A stretch of DNA of 31,344 nucleotides from positions 1-31,344 of IMG/VR virus record IMGVR_UViG_3300010300_000058; one strand, given 5' to 3'. A program made the translations under genes and the position numbers. Each line of letters starts with the position of its first letter. The stretch's first letter is position 1. The stretch is from a virus. The notes under the pieces are model-generated. The model searched no databases. It saw only the letters and a program-made list of their open reading frames with translations, and was not told the DNA's origin. Below, in pieces: positions 8,896-15,882 of the stretch.

Positions 8896-10416
8896 ATGAC
8901 ACAATCTCGACTTGCGTCTGCTAAAATTACTAAGAACACAAACCAATTAGTGTATACTGTTCCTGCAGGTAAATCTTTAGTAGGCTCACTTTTTATAAGA
9001 AATTTTAATAAAAACGGAAATTCTGCCAGTATAGATATTGCAACTACGCAAAATACTCTTGGTGCAGACTATCAATCAGCATCATTAGTTAATACAATAA
9101 ACTACACTTCTAGTAATACTGTTCCTATTGGGGTACCGATAGACGGACAACATTTAGCTCAAGGGGGTAGACTTACTGGTGATTTTAGAGCTAACTATAG
9201 TTATGGTAACCAGTATGCTCATTATGATGAAGCGACTGATACCGTGACCTATAACGTATATAACAACCAACATGGTTCTGGTCAATATATTATGAATAAC
9301 CAGTATATGGAAGGTAATTATCAGATTTCAGGGTTTTATACAGAACCAGATGATTATCTATTTATTCAACAAAATAGATATCCAAGAATTTTTAAAAATT
9401 ATCCTTGGACTTATACTACATCAGGAAATTTTAGTGATAATAGTGGTGGTAATATTGCAGGTGGTTATAATAACGATTTAGACTATTATACATATGGTGG
9501 TCAAGGTTTTAGAAACATATATATTTCTATGAATGATAATGGATACACTACTTATATGTCAAATATTAGTAAAGATCCTGCTAGTTTTAGTGGTAACAAG
9601 TATAACGAAACAAATACTTCTCAATCTTTTTATTGGCAAGAAAGCCAGCTTGGAGGAAAAGTTACTAAAGGTTCAATGTCTTTAATTCCAACTGCGCCAA
9701 GAACGTCTGGTTCTGGACTTTGGGCTGTTGTTCATGGAAATCTGAGTAGTAACGGTAATATGTGTTTGCAATGGATGCCTGTTTACGACTCCTCTGGAAA
9801 TCATATTAATGGTACAAATAACAGAGCCGGTTGGTATGGACAAGTTAATGCTTTGGCAACTACTGATAACGAATCCGAGTGGTATTGGTTACGGCCTGTA
9901 GGTAACTATGTTTATGCTGCTTCAGAATCTCAAGACGTATTTAGGGCACCTCTTTCTACTAATTTAGAATGGCAAACCCAATCTAATTGGTCTAAAGTCA
10001 CTAGTGATGTAGTACCTACCGGAAAACAAATTAACCAACACTTTCCGTTTATAGAAACTACTGCAGGTATCGGCTATGGTGCTTGTACAGATGGTAGCAT
10101 TATTACTAGCTTGGATCAAGGTGCAACTTGGACTCAAGGTGATCTTTCAGCAATATCAGGAGTTACTACAACATCAGGTGCTCAAGTAGCTGGTAAAGAC
10201 ACTTCAGGTGCTTTTGTAATTTACAGTGCCGATGGAAAATATGAATTGAATAAAGCTATTAGAGATAATTTACAAGATGCTATTGAAGTTGATTTAACTC
10301 TTAGCGCAAAAGGACATTTAGAGCATAGAGGACTAATCCTTAATGCAGGTGACAAAGTTTATGTTCAAGCAAGCCAAGATGATGTGGTTGCTCAACTTTA
10401 TGGATATGAGGAGTAA
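8896..10416 (+). CDS. Tail fibre / adhesin-like virion protein with Asp-box
   Basis: A 506-aa protein. Residues ~1-60 (LVYTVPAGKSLVGSLFIRNF) and the last ~45 residues (GLILNAGDKVYVQASQDDV then LYGYEE) match the two ends of a beta-sandwich seen in phage head/tail decoration proteins. Between them is a long insertion of ~400 residues rich in Tyr, Asn, Gly and Trp. It holds a BNR/Asp-box-like motif TSLDQGATW (Ser/Thr-x-Asp-x-Gly-x-x-Trp) and another Trp-rich strand (LEWQTQSNW), suggesting a beta-propeller-like region. Asp-boxes mark sialidase-type propellers, but catalytic Arg/Tyr/Glu sets cannot be assigned, so enzymatic activity is not claimed. An AAGGA ribosome site precedes the ATG, and the next adhesin gene begins 6 bases downstream. 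Confidence 0.55.
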   Translation: MTQSRLASAKITKNTNQLVYTVPAGKSLVGSLFIRNFNKNGNSASIDIATTQNTLGADYQSASLVNTINYTSSNTVPIGVPIDGQHLAQGGRLTGDFRANYSYGNQYAHYDEATDTVTYNVYNNQHGSGQYIMNNQYMEGNYQISGFYTEPDDYLFIQQNRYPRIFKNYPWTYTTSGNFSDNSGGNIAGGYNNDLDYYTYGGQGFRNIYISMNDNGYTTYMSNISKDPASFSGNKYNETNTSQSFYWQESQLGGKVTKGSMSLIPTAPRTSGSGLWAVVHGNLSSNGNMCLQWMPVYDSSGNHINGTNNRAGWYGQVNALATTDNESEWYWLRPVGNYVYAASESQDVFRAPLSTNLEWQTQSNWSKVTSDVVPTGKQINQHFPFIETTAGIGYGACTDGSIITSLDQGATWTQGDLSAISGVTTTSGAQVAGKDTSGAFVIYSADGKYELNKAIRDNLQDAIEVDLTLSAKGHLEHRGLILNAGDKVYVQASQDDVVAQLYGYEE

Positions 10417-10422
10417 AAATAA

Positions 10423-11286
10423 ATGAGTAGATATATAACAGGAGGTGCTACAGGTGCTTCAGGTGGATCTGGTGGTGGAGGCGGCGGTGGAACCGTTCGC
10501 CAAGAACGATTTATTTCATCAGGAACTTTTAACGTTCCATCAGGAGTAACTTCTGCTGAAGTTTTACTTGTTGCAGGCGGAGGCGGCGGTGGTCGCGGAT
10601 ATTCTTGGCAAGTCTCGCATGCAGGTGGTGGTGGCCAAGGTGGTCAAGTTAAATGCGAAGTAGTTGATTTAACTGGAATAGCTTCTTGTGCTATTATAAT
10701 TGGTTCAGGCGGACAAAGGACAAGCCACTCATCTAGTGATTCTTATAACAGTTATCCTGGAGGTAAATCTTCTTTTACTTATGGCAGTAATGTAATTGAA
10801 TGCGTAGGTGGACGTCAAGGTATTGGTGGTGGCGTTGGTGGACAAGGTGGACCTCACTGGCAAGATTATTATAATAGTAGAACCTCTCCAGATGGTGACA
10901 ATTATGGATATTATAGCAGCACCTGGTGGAATACGACGGGCGGTCATACTCGTGGTGCTGGTGGTCACGGCCGTGGAAGTGATGGTAGTGGTAACTATAA
11001 TATGCATGGTATGCCCGGAATGTACGGCTATGGCGGCGGTGGTGGAGGAGGTTACTACTCCAGTAGTAACTCGCAAGCCAAAGGTGGTCAAGGTTCAGAT
11101 GGTGGCGGCGTAGCTTCTTCTTATGACTGGTGGCATGGTGGTCCTGGAGGTGATAACCAAAGTAAAGCGTATCATCGATGGGGTGAGAGAAATACTGGCG
11201 GTGGTGGTGCTGGCGGCAATTACAACCAAAACGAAGAAGGCGGTTCTGGTGCAGCTGGCATTTGTATTGTCACTTATACGGTTTAG
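10423..11286 (+). CDS. Glycine-rich distal tail-fibre adhesin
   Basis: A 287-aa protein with very high Gly, Ser, Tyr and Asn content. After a poly-Gly N-terminal segment it has ERFISSGTFNVPSGVTSAEV then LLVAGGGGGG, the standard opening of glycine-rich phage adhesins. Later Gly blocks (GGGGGGGYYSS, GGGGAGGNY) alternate with variable Tyr/Trp/His loops, and the end (AAGICIVTYTV) is a typical closing strand. In T-even phages, glycine-rich adhesins (gp38 type) sit at the fibre tip with polyglycine-II-like loops that contact the receptor; a similar receptor-binding role is inferred. The gene lies between a fibre gene and a likely chaperone, a usual tip-module order. The reverse strand and other frames are open here only because of the repetitive GGN codons. 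Confidence 0.7.
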   Translation: MSRYITGGATGASGGSGGGGGGGTVRQERFISSGTFNVPSGVTSAEVLLVAGGGGGGRGYSWQVSHAGGGGQGGQVKCEVVDLTGIASCAIIIGSGGQRTSHSSSDSYNSYPGGKSSFTYGSNVIECVGGRQGIGGGVGGQGGPHWQDYYNSRTSPDGDNYGYYSSTWWNTTGGHTRGAGGHGRGSDGSGNYNMHGMPGMYGYGGGGGGGYYSSSNSQAKGGQGSDGGGVASSYDWWHGGPGGDNQSKAYHRWGERNTGGGGAGGNYNQNEEGGSGAAGICIVTYTV

Positions 11287-11297
11287 GAGAATAGATA

Positions 11298-11792
11298 ATG
11301 GCACAATTTAATATAATACAACCTAAAGAAGCAGCTGATTCAGATGAAAATCATGAGCAGTATATTGTTAATATTATTGAAGCTGACGATATGGAAGCTG
11401 CAGAATCTGTTACTGATACAGAAGTAAGTTTAATTATACAAAATTCAGGTGATGGCGAAGGTATTGGATGGATATATAATCCTGATAATAGCTCAACTCC
11501 CTTTTCTGCACCTGCAATTGAAGTACCTCCAGGCTTTGATCAAGCAGCTTTTAAAGAACATTTAAAAACAAATGTAAAAGCAGAAGCACGAAGCCGTATT
11601 GAAGCTCTTGCTTGGAAAATTGAAAAAGCTACTGAACAAGATGCTTTAAACGGTACTACAACAATTAATGATGTTTATGCAGAAAGAGAAGCTATTCGAG
11701 TTAAAAGTAACGAAATTGAAGCTGATATAGACGCTGAAACAGATGATTTAACAGTATTCACTATGGGTACTGTAGTTAAGTTTGACGAATAA
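11298..11792 (+). CDS. Possible tail-fibre assembly chaperone
   Basis: A 164-aa acidic protein. Residues ~1-85 look like a small beta domain (MAQFNIIQPKEAADSDENHE, then WIYNPDNSSTPFSAPAIEVP). Residues ~88-150 form a long predicted helix rich in Glu, Ala and Lys (SRIEALAWKIEKATEQDALN). The layout of a short N-terminal beta domain, a P-rich linker and a helical C-terminus, directly after a distal adhesin, is that of tail-fibre assembly proteins (Tfa/DUF4376-like), which fold or attach fibre tips. The Shine-Dalgarno AGGAGA overlaps the stop of the adhesin gene, so the pair is co-translated. Assignment rests on position and architecture, not on a clear motif. Confidence 0.45.
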   Translation: MAQFNIIQPKEAADSDENHEQYIVNIIEADDMEAAESVTDTEVSLIIQNSGDGEGIGWIYNPDNSSTPFSAPAIEVPPGFDQAAFKEHLKTNVKAEARSRIEALAWKIEKATEQDALNGTTTINDVYAEREAIRVKSNEIEADIDAETDDLTVFTMGTVVKFDE

Positions 11793-11795
11793 ATA
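11788..11795 (+). promoter_or_regulatory. Degenerate late-promoter-like box AATAAATA
   Basis: One mismatch from TATAAATA, overlapping the stop codon of the preceding gene and 44 bases before the heme oxygenase ATG. A 7-bp hairpin lies between box and gene. It is the only late-type signal seen before the bilin cassette, and it is weak. Confidence 0.25.
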
Positions 11796-11802
11796 AATGA
11801 TT

Positions 11803-11819
11803 TTGCGGCTCAGCCGCAA
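11803..11819 (+). terminator. Hairpin (7-bp stem, TCA loop) without T-tract
   Basis: TTGCGGC and GCCGCAA form a perfect stem around TCA. No T-run follows on either strand, so it is not a standard intrinsic terminator. It separates the adhesin cluster from the heme oxygenase gene and may be an RNA-end stabiliser or processing site. Confidence 0.45.
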
Positions 11820-11839
11820 CTAGATAATGAGTAAATAAT

Positions 11840-12370
11840 ATGGCGCTTAGAGATCATATAAAAGAAAATCATGATCTTGCTGAAAATCACCCCTTTGTAA
11901 AACTTTTGTTTTCGGGGGGTGTTTCCTCAAAAATTTATGCTGAATACTTATTTAATCAACACTTAATATATAATGTGTTGGAAAAAATTGCTTTAGAACA
12001 AGGTTTGTTAGAAGGTGTAGAAGACGTAATAAGAGCAAAATTAATATTAGAAGATTTTATAGAATTAAAAGAAACAGATATTAAAGTTCATGATTGTTCG
12101 TTAGACTACATTAAATACATACAAACTAAAGTATCTAAAGAAAATTTAATGGCACATATTTACGTACGACACTTTGGCGATTTATTTGGTGGACAAATGA
12201 TGAAAAAAGTTGTTGTAGGCTCTGGTAAGATGTATGATTTTAAAAATAGATCAGAACTTATTCAAGAATTAAGAAGTCGTTTAGATGATAGTTTAGCAGA
12301 CGAAGCTAACGCAGTCATGCTTTGGGCAATTGAGTTATTTAAAGCTTTGGAAAAACGATTTGATCTTTGA
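11840..12370 (+). CDS. ho1: Heme oxygenase (biliverdin-forming)
   Basis: A 176-aa heme oxygenase, converting heme with O2 and electrons to biliverdin IXalpha, CO and iron in the host cytoplasm. The N-terminal helix HDLAENHPFVKLLFSGGVS aligns with the proximal-histidine helix of HO-1 (HTQAENAEF), making His11 the probable heme ligand. The distal helix is at residues 107-121 (IYVRHFGDLFGGQMM), with Gly113, Asp114, Gly117 and Gly118 matching the GDLSGGQ signature; Asp114 corresponds to the catalytic Asp140 of human HO-1. It is shorter than cyanobacterial HO1 (about 235-240 aa), mainly at the C-terminus. Its 3' end overlaps the bilin reductase gene, so the product is probably passed to that enzyme. 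The ribosome site is weak. Family call is confident; regiospecificity is inferred. Confidence 0.9.
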   Translation: MALRDHIKENHDLAENHPFVKLLFSGGVSSKIYAEYLFNQHLIYNVLEKIALEQGLLEGVEDVIRAKLILEDFIELKETDIKVHDCSLDYIKYIQTKVSKENLMAHIYVRHFGDLFGGQMMKKVVVGSGKMYDFKNRSELIQELRSRLDDSLADEANAVMLWAIELFKALEKRFDL

Positions 12371-13010
12371 AAAACTTATAGAAACAAGTGAACGAATGAG
12401 AGATCTTATTGAGTCTCTTGCTACTACTAAACACAATCATGACTTTCCTTGGCCTGCGACAACATATTTGTCTCCTAGTATTTGGCGTAGAGCAGACTTA
12501 GATATTATTGATGCAAGAGAAGATCGTAAATTATGGATGATGCATCTGTGTGTATATCCACATACAAACGATCCTGCTCCGATTTATGGTTTTGATGTTA
12601 TTGCCGGACCGAATAAAGTAACTGGAGCTTTTCATGACTTCAGTCCTATTGATCCGAATAGTCATATATTAACACAATTTAAAGAGAATGTACACAGTTT
12701 TATTCCATCAAAACAAAGAGAATTACCTGATTGGGCAAAAGCTATTTTTAGTGGTTCTATGGTTTCTGCTGGTAATATTAGAGATCCAGAAGAATTACAG
12801 AATTTATTAGATCTTGCCGTTAATAATCTTGATTACTTTATTCATAATATAGGAATGAGCACTAAACAAGATTTTACAAAAGAACATAACTGGTATGCAA
12901 TCAATCAAAAGAAAAATCCACATACACCAAGAGTTATGGAGAACATGGGAGTAGCTCCTGATGTCGTTAGGAAATATATAGACGAATGCTTATTTCCTGA
13001 GATTAGCTAA
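12360..13010 (+). CDS. pcyX: Ferredoxin-dependent bilin reductase, PcyX-like
   Basis: A ferredoxin-dependent bilin reductase of about 216 aa, reducing biliverdin to a phycobilin with electrons from ferredoxin. Numbered from the TTG at 12360, the core is WMMHLCVYP at 59-67, IYGFDVIAGP at 75-84 and FHDFSPID downstream. His62 and Asp79 align with the catalytic His88 and Asp105 of PcyA. The PcyA Glu76 position reads as Asp48. The C-terminal motif QKKNPHTPRVME aligns with PcyA QKQNDKTRRVLE, so the Asp220 position is Pro. The small size, fusion-free form and partner heme oxygenase fit PcyX, the oceanic-virus enzyme reported to make phycoerythrobilin. The start is uncertain: TTG at 12330 or 12360 keeps the N-terminal helix FEKLIETSERM; ATG at 12396 would remove it. 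Every option except 12396 overlaps the heme oxygenase gene. Confidence 0.87.
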   Translation: MIFEKLIETSERMRDLIESLATTKHNHDFPWPATTYLSPSIWRRADLDIIDAREDRKLWMMHLCVYPHTNDPAPIYGFDVIAGPNKVTGAFHDFSPIDPNSHILTQFKENVHSFIPSKQRELPDWAKAIFSGSMVSAGNIRDPEELQNLLDLAVNNLDYFIHNIGMSTKQDFTKEHNWYAINQKKNPHTPRVMENMGVAPDVVRKYIDECLFPEIS

Positions 13011-13388
13011 TCATGCTCTACGTTTCTTTTCTCTTTGAGAGTCGCCCATAGAGACTCTGTAATTATCTTCAACTGAATCTGGCGTAGAAACTTCTAATAA
13101 TGTACCCTCTTCAATACAGATAACTTGATGAGGAACTAAAGGTTCGTTTCTATGAACTCCACCTGCTTCTAATCTTTTACGTTCAACAGATGCATCTTTT
13201 GTATTAATAACTAATATATCAAACACTCCATTCATTACATACCAAGTCTTATCTTTGTCTTTATGAAAGTGCATAGAACACTTTGCACCTTTATTAAACT
13301 GCAAAAACTTTCCACAGTACATGTCATTGGTTGCCCAGATAAATTCATGGCCCCAACCTTTTTCTATAAATCCTTCAAGTTGTGTCAT
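13011..13388 (-). CDS. Cupin-fold protein (mannose-6-phosphate-isomerase-like)
   Basis: A 125-aa single-domain cupin, the only reverse-strand gene in the window. Residues 10-15 (KGWGHE) and the sequence around MHFHKDKDKTWYVMNG at 39-54 match small type-II mannose-6-phosphate isomerase/GDP-mannose pyrophosphorylase C-terminal cupins. Metal-ligand candidates are His40 and His42 (motif 1) and His87 in VPHQV (motif 2); the usual motif-1 Glu appears as Lys47. Such proteins bind sugars or small ligands and the substrate cannot be told from sequence. Its stop codon abuts the stop of the bilin reductase with no gap. A strong sigma70-type promoter lies just upstream, with the -10 only six bases from the ATG, so its mRNA is probably leaderless and it is expressed apart from the late genes around it. 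Confidence 0.75.
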   Translation of the reverse strand: MTQLEGFIEKGWGHEFIWATNDMYCGKFLQFNKGAKCSMHFHKDKDKTWYVMNGVFDILVINTKDASVERKRLEAGGVHRNEPLVPHQVICIEEGTLLEVSTPDSVEDNYRVSMGDSQREKKRRA

Positions 13389-13394
13389 TATTCT

Positions 13395-13423
13395 ATTATA
13401 TCACACTTCATAAATATTGTAAA
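13395..13423 (-). promoter_or_regulatory. Sigma70-type promoter with extended -10 for the cupin gene
   Basis: On the reverse strand: TTTACA (13423-13418), a 17-base spacer, then TATAAT (13400-13395), preceded by TGA, giving an extended -10. The -35 matches five of six consensus bases and the -10 all six. Only six bases separate the -10 from the ATG, so transcription should start at or beside the A of the start codon. Confidence 0.75.
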
Positions 13424-13432
13424 CCTTTATTA

Positions 13433-13440
13433 TATAAATA
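13433..13440 (+). promoter_or_regulatory. T4-type late promoter box TATAAATA
   Basis: Exact late-promoter octamer 27 bases before the gp13 ATG. It lies back to back with the reverse-strand sigma70 promoter of the cupin gene; an AAAGGA ribosome site follows before 13468. Confidence 0.75.
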
Positions 13441-13467
13441 GATACAAATTCTTTAAAAGGACTTAAT

Positions 13468-14223
13468 ATGGCAGCTCCAGCATCAAGACAAGGATTCATC
13501 GATTATTGTCTTCGTAGACTTGGCGATCCAGTTATTGAAATAAACGTGGACGACGATCAATTAGAAGAACGAGTAGACGATGCCCTGCAAGTGTATCAAG
13601 AATTTCATTCAGATGCAACCGTTAAAACTTATCTTAAACACCAGGTAACTCAAACTGATGTAGACAACGGTTACATTCCTATCTCATCTAATATTATATA
13701 TGTATCTAGGTTATTACCGATTAATTCATCATTTGGATCTTCGCGTAATTTCTTTGATATAAAATATCAGTTGATGTTAAATGATATTGCTGATATGCAA
13801 AACTTTGCAGGTGACTTAGCTTACTATGAACAATTACAACAATATCTATCGTTGCTAGATATGAAACTAAACGGTCATCCGCAGGTAGAATTTGCTAGAC
13901 GCCAAGATAGACTTTATATACATGGTTCGTTTGCAGATCAAGAAATAAAAGCTGGCGAATTTGTTGTTGCCGAGATATATCAAATAATAGATCCAGATAC
14001 TCATACAAGTGTATATGATGATATGTGGTTAAAAGAATATGGAACTGCTCTTATAAAACAGCAATGGGGCGCAAACCTAATTAAATTCGAAGGAATGCAA
14101 CTACCAGGTGGCGTTACACTAAATGGTCGACAAATATTTGAAGATGCTTTAGGAGAAATAACACAACTCAGAGAACGAATTAGATTAGAACATGAACTTC
14201 CCCCTAACTTTTTTGTAGGTTAA
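13468..14223 (+). CDS. 13: Neck protein gp13
   Basis: A 251-aa homologue of T4 gp13 (309 aa), a head-completion neck protein that with gp14 forms the connector collar where the tail docks. The N-terminus (FIDYCLRRLGDPVIEINVD) matches the T4 opening LKDVILRRLGAPIINVELT. The C-terminus (MQLPGGVTLNGRQIFEDAL, then LRERIRLE and PPNFFVG) matches T4 MMLPGGVTIDGQRLIEEA and PPFGILVG. It is shorter than T4 gp13, mainly in the middle loop region. It begins the compact neck-terminase-tail run; the next gene starts one base after its stop. Confidence 0.92.
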   Translation: MAAPASRQGFIDYCLRRLGDPVIEINVDDDQLEERVDDALQVYQEFHSDATVKTYLKHQVTQTDVDNGYIPISSNIIYVSRLLPINSSFGSSRNFFDIKYQLMLNDIADMQNFAGDLAYYEQLQQYLSLLDMKLNGHPQVEFARRQDRLYIHGSFADQEIKAGEFVVAEIYQIIDPDTHTSVYDDMWLKEYGTALIKQQWGANLIKFEGMQLPGGVTLNGRQIFEDALGEITQLRERIRLEHELPPNFFVG

Positions 14224-14224
14224 T

Positions 14225-15097
14225 ATGGCACGCAATATATACTTCTCTGACAAAGTTCGATCAGAACAAAAGTTATATGAGAATATTATTATAGAATCGT
14301 TGAAGATGTTTGGACAAGATGTCTATTATCTTCCACGAACTATTGTAAATGAAAATAGAGTGTTCGGAGAAGACGTTCCATCTAGATTTAGTAACTCTTA
14401 CAAGATTGAGATGTACATTGAAAACACAGAAGGATTCGAAGGAGAAGGAGATCTCTTCACTAAGTTCGGTGTTGAGATACGAGATGAAGCTACTTTTATC
14501 GTCGCTCGCAAACGTTGGAATACTACGGTTGGTCGCGTTGATAACCAAATAGAAGGTGAAAGGCCAAGAGAAGGAGATCTAATATTTCTTCCATTGTCTA
14601 ACTCTTTATTTGAGGTTATGCATGTAGAGCACGAACAGCCATTTTATCAATTGTCTAATCTACCAACATTTAAGATGCGTTGTCAGCTATTTGAATATTC
14701 TGGCGAAGATCTTGATACTGATATTACATCGATTGACGGGATAGAACAAAACAACGCCTATGAGTTTGATATGGTTCTATCTGGAATAACCGGTGATTTT
14801 GAAATAGGAGAACGTGTCGAACAAATATTATTAGATGGCACGATCTTAGGAGCTGAAGTATCTAAGTGGGTATCGGACACAAATACTCTTTCGGTTATAC
14901 ATCTAGGCGGAAACGATGGTAAGTTTCATTTACCCTCAACTGGTAGAGTAATTACCGGACAAGAATCAAATGCTAGCGGTACAGTTTCGTCATTCACCGA
15001 AGATAATCAACTAAGCGCAAATGAGCAAAATAATGATTTTGACGGATTAGATTTTATAGACTTTAGTGAAACAAATCCATTTGGAGATCCTGAATAA
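14225..15097 (+). CDS. 14: Neck protein gp14
   Basis: A 290-aa homologue of T4 gp14 (256 aa), partner of gp13 in the neck. The match is in residues ~20-165: IIIESLKMFGQDVYYLPR, FGEDVPSRF, then REGDLIFLPLSNSLFEVMHVE and PFYQLSN, aligning with T4 [47 protein letters not shown] and PFYQLGQ. A C-terminal part (~185-260) carries an added beta-like section (SGITGDFEIGERVEQILLDG) before an acidic Asn-rich tail, explaining the extra length. Its last codon overlaps the gp15 start by one base. Confidence 0.92.
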   Translation: MARNIYFSDKVRSEQKLYENIIIESLKMFGQDVYYLPRTIVNENRVFGEDVPSRFSNSYKIEMYIENTEGFEGEGDLFTKFGVEIRDEATFIVARKRWNTTVGRVDNQIEGERPREGDLIFLPLSNSLFEVMHVEHEQPFYQLSNLPTFKMRCQLFEYSGEDLDTDITSIDGIEQNNAYEFDMVLSGITGDFEIGERVEQILLDGTILGAEVSKWVSDTNTLSVIHLGGNDGKFHLPSTGRVITGQESNASGTVSSFTEDNQLSANEQNNDFDGLDFIDFSETNPFGDPE

Positions 15098-15882
15098 TGT
15101 TTGGCAATTATTATTATCATCAACGTATACGTAAAGCTGTTGCCACATTCGGCGCTATGTTCAACGATATATATGTTCTTCGTAAAGATTCGGGCGGTGG
15201 AGTTATTAGTACAGTAAAAGTACCATTATCATACGGACCAAGAGCAAAGTTTTTAGATAGAATCAGAGAGTTTCCTGATCTTCAAACAGACACTAAAGTT
15301 GCTATTAAACTTCCTAGACTTTCTTTTGAAATTACAAATATATCATATGATCCAGCAAGACAACTACCAAAAGTAAATAAAACAATTCAACCAGTGCCCG
15401 GTTCTATTTTGTCTAGAAATAAAATACAACAAGGCGTTCCTTACATTGTTAGTTTTCAGTTGAGTGCATATGCAAAAAATCAAGATGATGCGTTACAAAT
15501 CGTAGAACAAGTTATACCATATTTTAATCCACAATATACATTAACAATTCAGCCATTTGATGATTTTGATAATATAAAAGAAGACGTGCCTATTATTTTA
15601 ACTGGCGTAGTATTAAACGATGAATATGAAGGTAATATGGAATCGCGTCGTACTATCGTTTATACTATGGATTTTGACATGCATGTTATCTTCCACGGAC
15701 CAGTAACAACTAGCGGTATTATACGTTCTGCTATTACAGATGTATTGAATCAAGGTGCTGGTTTAAATGATTCAGACATTCCATTAGAAAGAATAACAGT
15801 AACACCTGATCCGGCTAATGCAAATCCGGATAGTGACTTTGGATTTAACACAGATATATTAGGAATTGACAGTGCGTTATGA
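15097..15882 (+). CDS. 15: Tail sheath stabiliser / tail terminator gp15
   Basis: A 261-aa homologue of T4 gp15 (272 aa), the hexameric protein that caps the tail, holds sheath and tube at their upper end and binds the neck. It starts MFGNYYYHQRIRKAVATFG, like T4 MFGYFYNSSFRRYATLMG. Later come VPLSYGPRAKFLDRI, LPRLSFEITNISYDPARQ and QIVEQVIPYFNPQYTLTI, against T4 QIVEQILPYFQPHFN. The stop overlaps the gp16 start (ATGA at 15879), so these are coupled. Confidence 0.93.
   Translation: MFGNYYYHQRIRKAVATFGAMFNDIYVLRKDSGGGVISTVKVPLSYGPRAKFLDRIREFPDLQTDTKVAIKLPRLSFEITNISYDPARQLPKVNKTIQPVPGSILSRNKIQQGVPYIVSFQLSAYAKNQDDALQIVEQVIPYFNPQYTLTIQPFDDFDNIKEDVPIILTGVVLNDEYEGNMESRRTIVYTMDFDMHVIFHGPVTTSGIIRSAITDVLNQGAGLNDSDIPLERITVTPDPANANPDSDFGFNTDILGIDSAL

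Noticed and set aside
10729-11091. Reverse-strand open frame of 120 codons in the glycine-rich gene
   Set aside because: It is the complement of GGN/AAT-rich repeat codons, gives a Thr/Ile-rich sequence without a plausible domain, and no ribosome site is seen.
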